This document shows, one piece after another, positions 63,655-64,000 of a stretch of DNA of 64,000 nt. The position numbers were made by a program, and so were the translations under genes. Each line of letters begins with the position of its first letter. The first letter of the stretch is position 1. The DNA comes from Peterkaempfera podocarpi. GTDB taxonomy: Bacteria; Actinomycetota; Actinomycetes; Streptomycetales; Streptomycetaceae. Below the pieces are notes generated by a model, which was not told the DNA's origin, did no database searches, and worked only from the letters and a program-made list of their open reading frames with translations. The stretch lies in assembly GCF_042466665.1 (NCBI RefSeq), contig NZ_CP162102.1, positions 8,765,473-8,829,472 on the forward strand. Direction: 5' to 3'.

Positions 63655-64000
63655 GTGAGTTCGCTCGACGCACGATTGGACGCCCTGCGAGGCTCCTCCC
63701 CGCCGGTCCCGCACAACGCACGAACCCTGGCGGCGCTGCCGAGCACTCATCCTCAGCGCGGCACGCGACCCCTCAGACGCCCGCACCCTGCTGGACCATC
63801 CCGTACTGCGCTTGACCGTCGCCGGCCACCAGGCCTACCTCGAACCCGATGCCATCGCCTTCCAGCGCCACGACACCGCGCAGCGCCAAGGCACCTTCCA
63901 CATCGTGGAAATCAAGCCGCAGCGACCTCGCCGCCGCACTCGCCACCACACGGCCCCGCTACACCCCCGGCTGCCGCCAGCACTGCGACCTGGCCTTCCA
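63655..64000 (+). pseudogene. PD-(D/E)XK-like nuclease gene, decayed, cut by the window end
   Basis: GAGGAAACCA precedes the GTG at 63655, and the start SLDARLDALRGSSPPVPHNA reads as a normal N-terminus. After about 35 codons the sense moves to another frame: LILSAARDPSDARTLLDHPV, TVAGHQAYLEPDAIAFQRHD and GTFHIVEIK. E-I-K with the preceding Asp resembles a PD-(D/E)XK nuclease core. It then moves again: DLAAALATTRPRYTPGCRQH, then CDLAF at the edge, with a Cys pair like those in RecB-type nucleases. At least two frame changes and a missing central segment indicate decay. Confidence 0.6.

Overview
The window is high-GC actinobacterial DNA with Streptomyces-type gene content: lipoboxes, DUF1918, DUF1540, DUF4262 and DUF6228 proteins, and GTG starts. 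The strongest clue to replicon type is the adjacent pair at 38561-41437. It reads as Tap (telomere-associated protein) followed by Tpg (telomere terminal protein), which maintain the ends of linear Streptomyces chromosomes and plasmids. Together with many IS fragments and broken genes, this points to an accessory, probably subterminal, region of a linear replicon. The species is not identifiable. No tRNA, rRNA or CRISPR array was seen.

Layout. (1) 1-7.2 kb: a stress or dormancy-like cluster (DUF1918, CBS pair, Hsp20, three tandem universal stress proteins, DUF1540) with two decayed members, an aminoglycoside-phosphotransferase/kinase fusion and a GAF/PP2C phosphatase. (2) 7.2-9.7 kb: gene and transposase debris, including a five-unit tandem repeat. 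(3) 9.8-18.3 kb: an intact minus-strand catabolic operon led by an XRE-cupin regulator: MFS transporter, FAD oxidoreductase, CaiB-type CoA-transferase, enoyl-CoA hydratase, DapA/NanA-family lyase, SDR and aldehyde dehydrogenase. The genes are tightly coupled and a perfect hairpin follows the last one. (4) 19-28.4 kb: scattered genes (lipoprotein, RNase H, MFS exporter, secreted transglycosylase, DUF6228) among IS1380 and IS3 remnants. (5) 28.4-31.5 kb: a four-gene recombinase module of two tyrosine recombinases, an XRE protein and a protein with ten CxxC pairs. (6) 31.6-38 kb: phosphatase, DUF4262, a broken ene-reductase facing its MerR regulator across a 24-bp palindrome, and a degraded copy of a Mu/Tn7-like transposition module.

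(7) 38-45.4 kb: the tap-tpg operon and several hypothetical genes. (8) 45.6-52 kb: a helicase-associated-repeat gene split by a 1,615-bp IS5-family element whose ends, TTA target duplication and in-frame restoration can all be read directly. It is followed by an SbcC C-terminal half coupled to a NurA-like nuclease. (9) 52.4-57.6 kb: a decayed IS256 element and the better-preserved Mu/Tn7-like module (DDE transposase, AAA ATPase, third protein of unknown function). (10) 58.2-64 kb: intact sbcD-sbcC facing a coiled-coil gene and a decaying PD-(D/E)XK-like gene cut by the window edge.

The best candidates for something undescribed are the four-gene recombinase module, the unknown third protein conserved in both copies of the Mu/Tn7-like module, the SbcC-NurA pair, the catabolic operon of unknown substrate, and the IS5-family element with its convergent winged-helix-like gene.
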